A DNA stretch of 64,000 nucleotides from Bacteroidota bacterium (GTDB lineage: Bacteria > Bacteroidota > Bacteroidia > B-17B0 > Aurantibacillaceae). Below are positions 63,819-64,000 of this stretch, piece by piece. Below the pieces are notes generated by a model that saw nothing but the letters and a program-made list of their open reading frames with translations, made no database searches and was not told the origin of the DNA. A program made the position numbers and the translations under genes. The stretch's first letter is position 1, and each line of letters opens with the position of its first letter. The stretch lies in NCBI GenBank assembly GCA_947450025.1, contig CANFTW010000007.1, positions 140,849 to 204,848 of the forward strand. The letters are read 5' to 3'.

Positions 63819-63917
63819 TATCTGTTTTAAAATTGAAATGTAACAAAAGTAACCATCAAATGATTTTTAATAGATCACCTTTGTCCTATAATTTAAAAAC
63901 TCTTAAACTTAAAAAAT

Positions 63918-64000
63918 ATGAATAACGAAATTATTGTAGATGTAAGAACCGAAGATGAATGGGAAATGGATGGACATGCCGAGTGTTCTGTGAATTATCC
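63918..64000 (+). CDS. Rhodanese-like domain protein, N-terminal part (cut by window edge)
   Basis: From the ATG at 63918 the frame is open to the window edge (27 full codons). The translation contains EIIVDVRTEDEWEMDGHAECSVNYP, which matches the opening of a rhodanese domain: DVR, then GHxxxxxNxP. The catalytic cysteine lies outside. Small single-domain rhodaneses act in sulfur transfer or detoxification. The gene is divergent from the metal-efflux operon, with about 134 bases between. The overall length and any partner domain cannot be seen. Confidence 0.8.
   Translation, partial: MNNEIIVDVRTEDEWEMDGHAECSVNY

Noticed and set aside
1..64000. Mobile elements or phage defence islands
   Set aside because: No transposase, integrase, restriction, toxin-antitoxin or nuclease genes were recognised, and base composition looks even across the window.

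Overview
The window is a contiguous piece of an AT-rich chromosome from a member of the Bacteroidota. Evidence: type IX secretion (T9SS) sorting domains on several exported proteins, a PorP/SprF protein beside a type-B CTD adhesin, a DUF4270 lipoprotein, lipoproteins with S-C-type lipoboxes, absence of Shine-Dalgarno-like leaders, and promoters of the form TTG-N19/20-TAnnTTTR. A futalosine-pathway MqnA is present. The family cannot be fixed from this window. I saw no tRNA, rRNA, CRISPR array, insertion sequence, integrase or phage gene. It reads as ordinary core and lifestyle chromosome, with short intergenic gaps and hairpin terminators between several convergent gene pairs.

Layout. 1-7.5 kb: end of a choice-of-anchor B protein, then a leftward surface-polysaccharide block (CBM-like lipoprotein, priming glycosylphosphotransferase, dTDP-glucose dehydratase, MBOAT O-acyltransferase, AlgX/AlgJ-like partner) and a Gfo/Idh/MocA oxidoreductase. 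7.6-12.6 kb: pcm, an abundant-type outer-membrane protein, a deoxyhypusine-synthase-like enzyme and a large OmpA-family protein. 12.7-19.4 kb: lon, a cobalamin riboswitch driving a T9SS-secreted surface protein, upp, a DMT permease, and a BtuF-like protein without a signal peptide. 19.4-24.4 kb: PorP/SprF plus a 1291-residue repeat adhesin. 24.5-35.8 kb: CvfB-like RNA-binding protein, LolC/E-like permease, rbfA, a cysteine-less dihydrolipoamide-dehydrogenase-like protein, an LTA-synthase-type sulfatase, an M1 peptidase fused to an outer-membrane barrel, mqnA and a transsulfuration enzyme. 35.8-44.5 kb: a lipoprotein with no normal start codon, a T9SS subtilase, pheT, the threonylcarbamoyl-AMP synthase, an SDR and an exported rubrerythrin. 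44.8-56.1 kb: cmk, a desaturase, a second subtilase, a CBS-domain cystathionine beta-synthase, purC, DUF4270, a GT5-like protein, panC and glyS. 56.2-64 kb: thioesterase, VIT1/CCC1 transporter, a mono-heme lipoprotein, and a metal-efflux operon (small exported protein, CusA-TolC fusion, CusB), ending in a truncated rhodanese gene.

How genes work together. The MBOAT and AlgX-like pair probably O-acylates the polysaccharide that the neighbouring transferase starts. The riboswitch gene and the BtuF-like gene suggest vitamin B12 salvage. PorP/SprF probably serves the adjacent adhesin in T9SS export or anchoring. The three-gene unit at 57.8-63.8 kb is a complete tripartite metal pump encoded by two large genes plus a small accessory.

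I found no clearly new multi-gene system. The observations most worth a second look are: a recurring promoter layout that puts the -7 box 3-5 nt before the start codon (apparently leaderless mRNAs, one with an ATC start); a riboswitch-controlled T9SS surface protein; a flavoprotein that has lost both redox cysteines; an exported rubrerythrin with a Cys-to-Ser change in its rubredoxin site; an M1 peptidase-barrel fusion; and a CusA-TolC fusion with an internal signal peptide.
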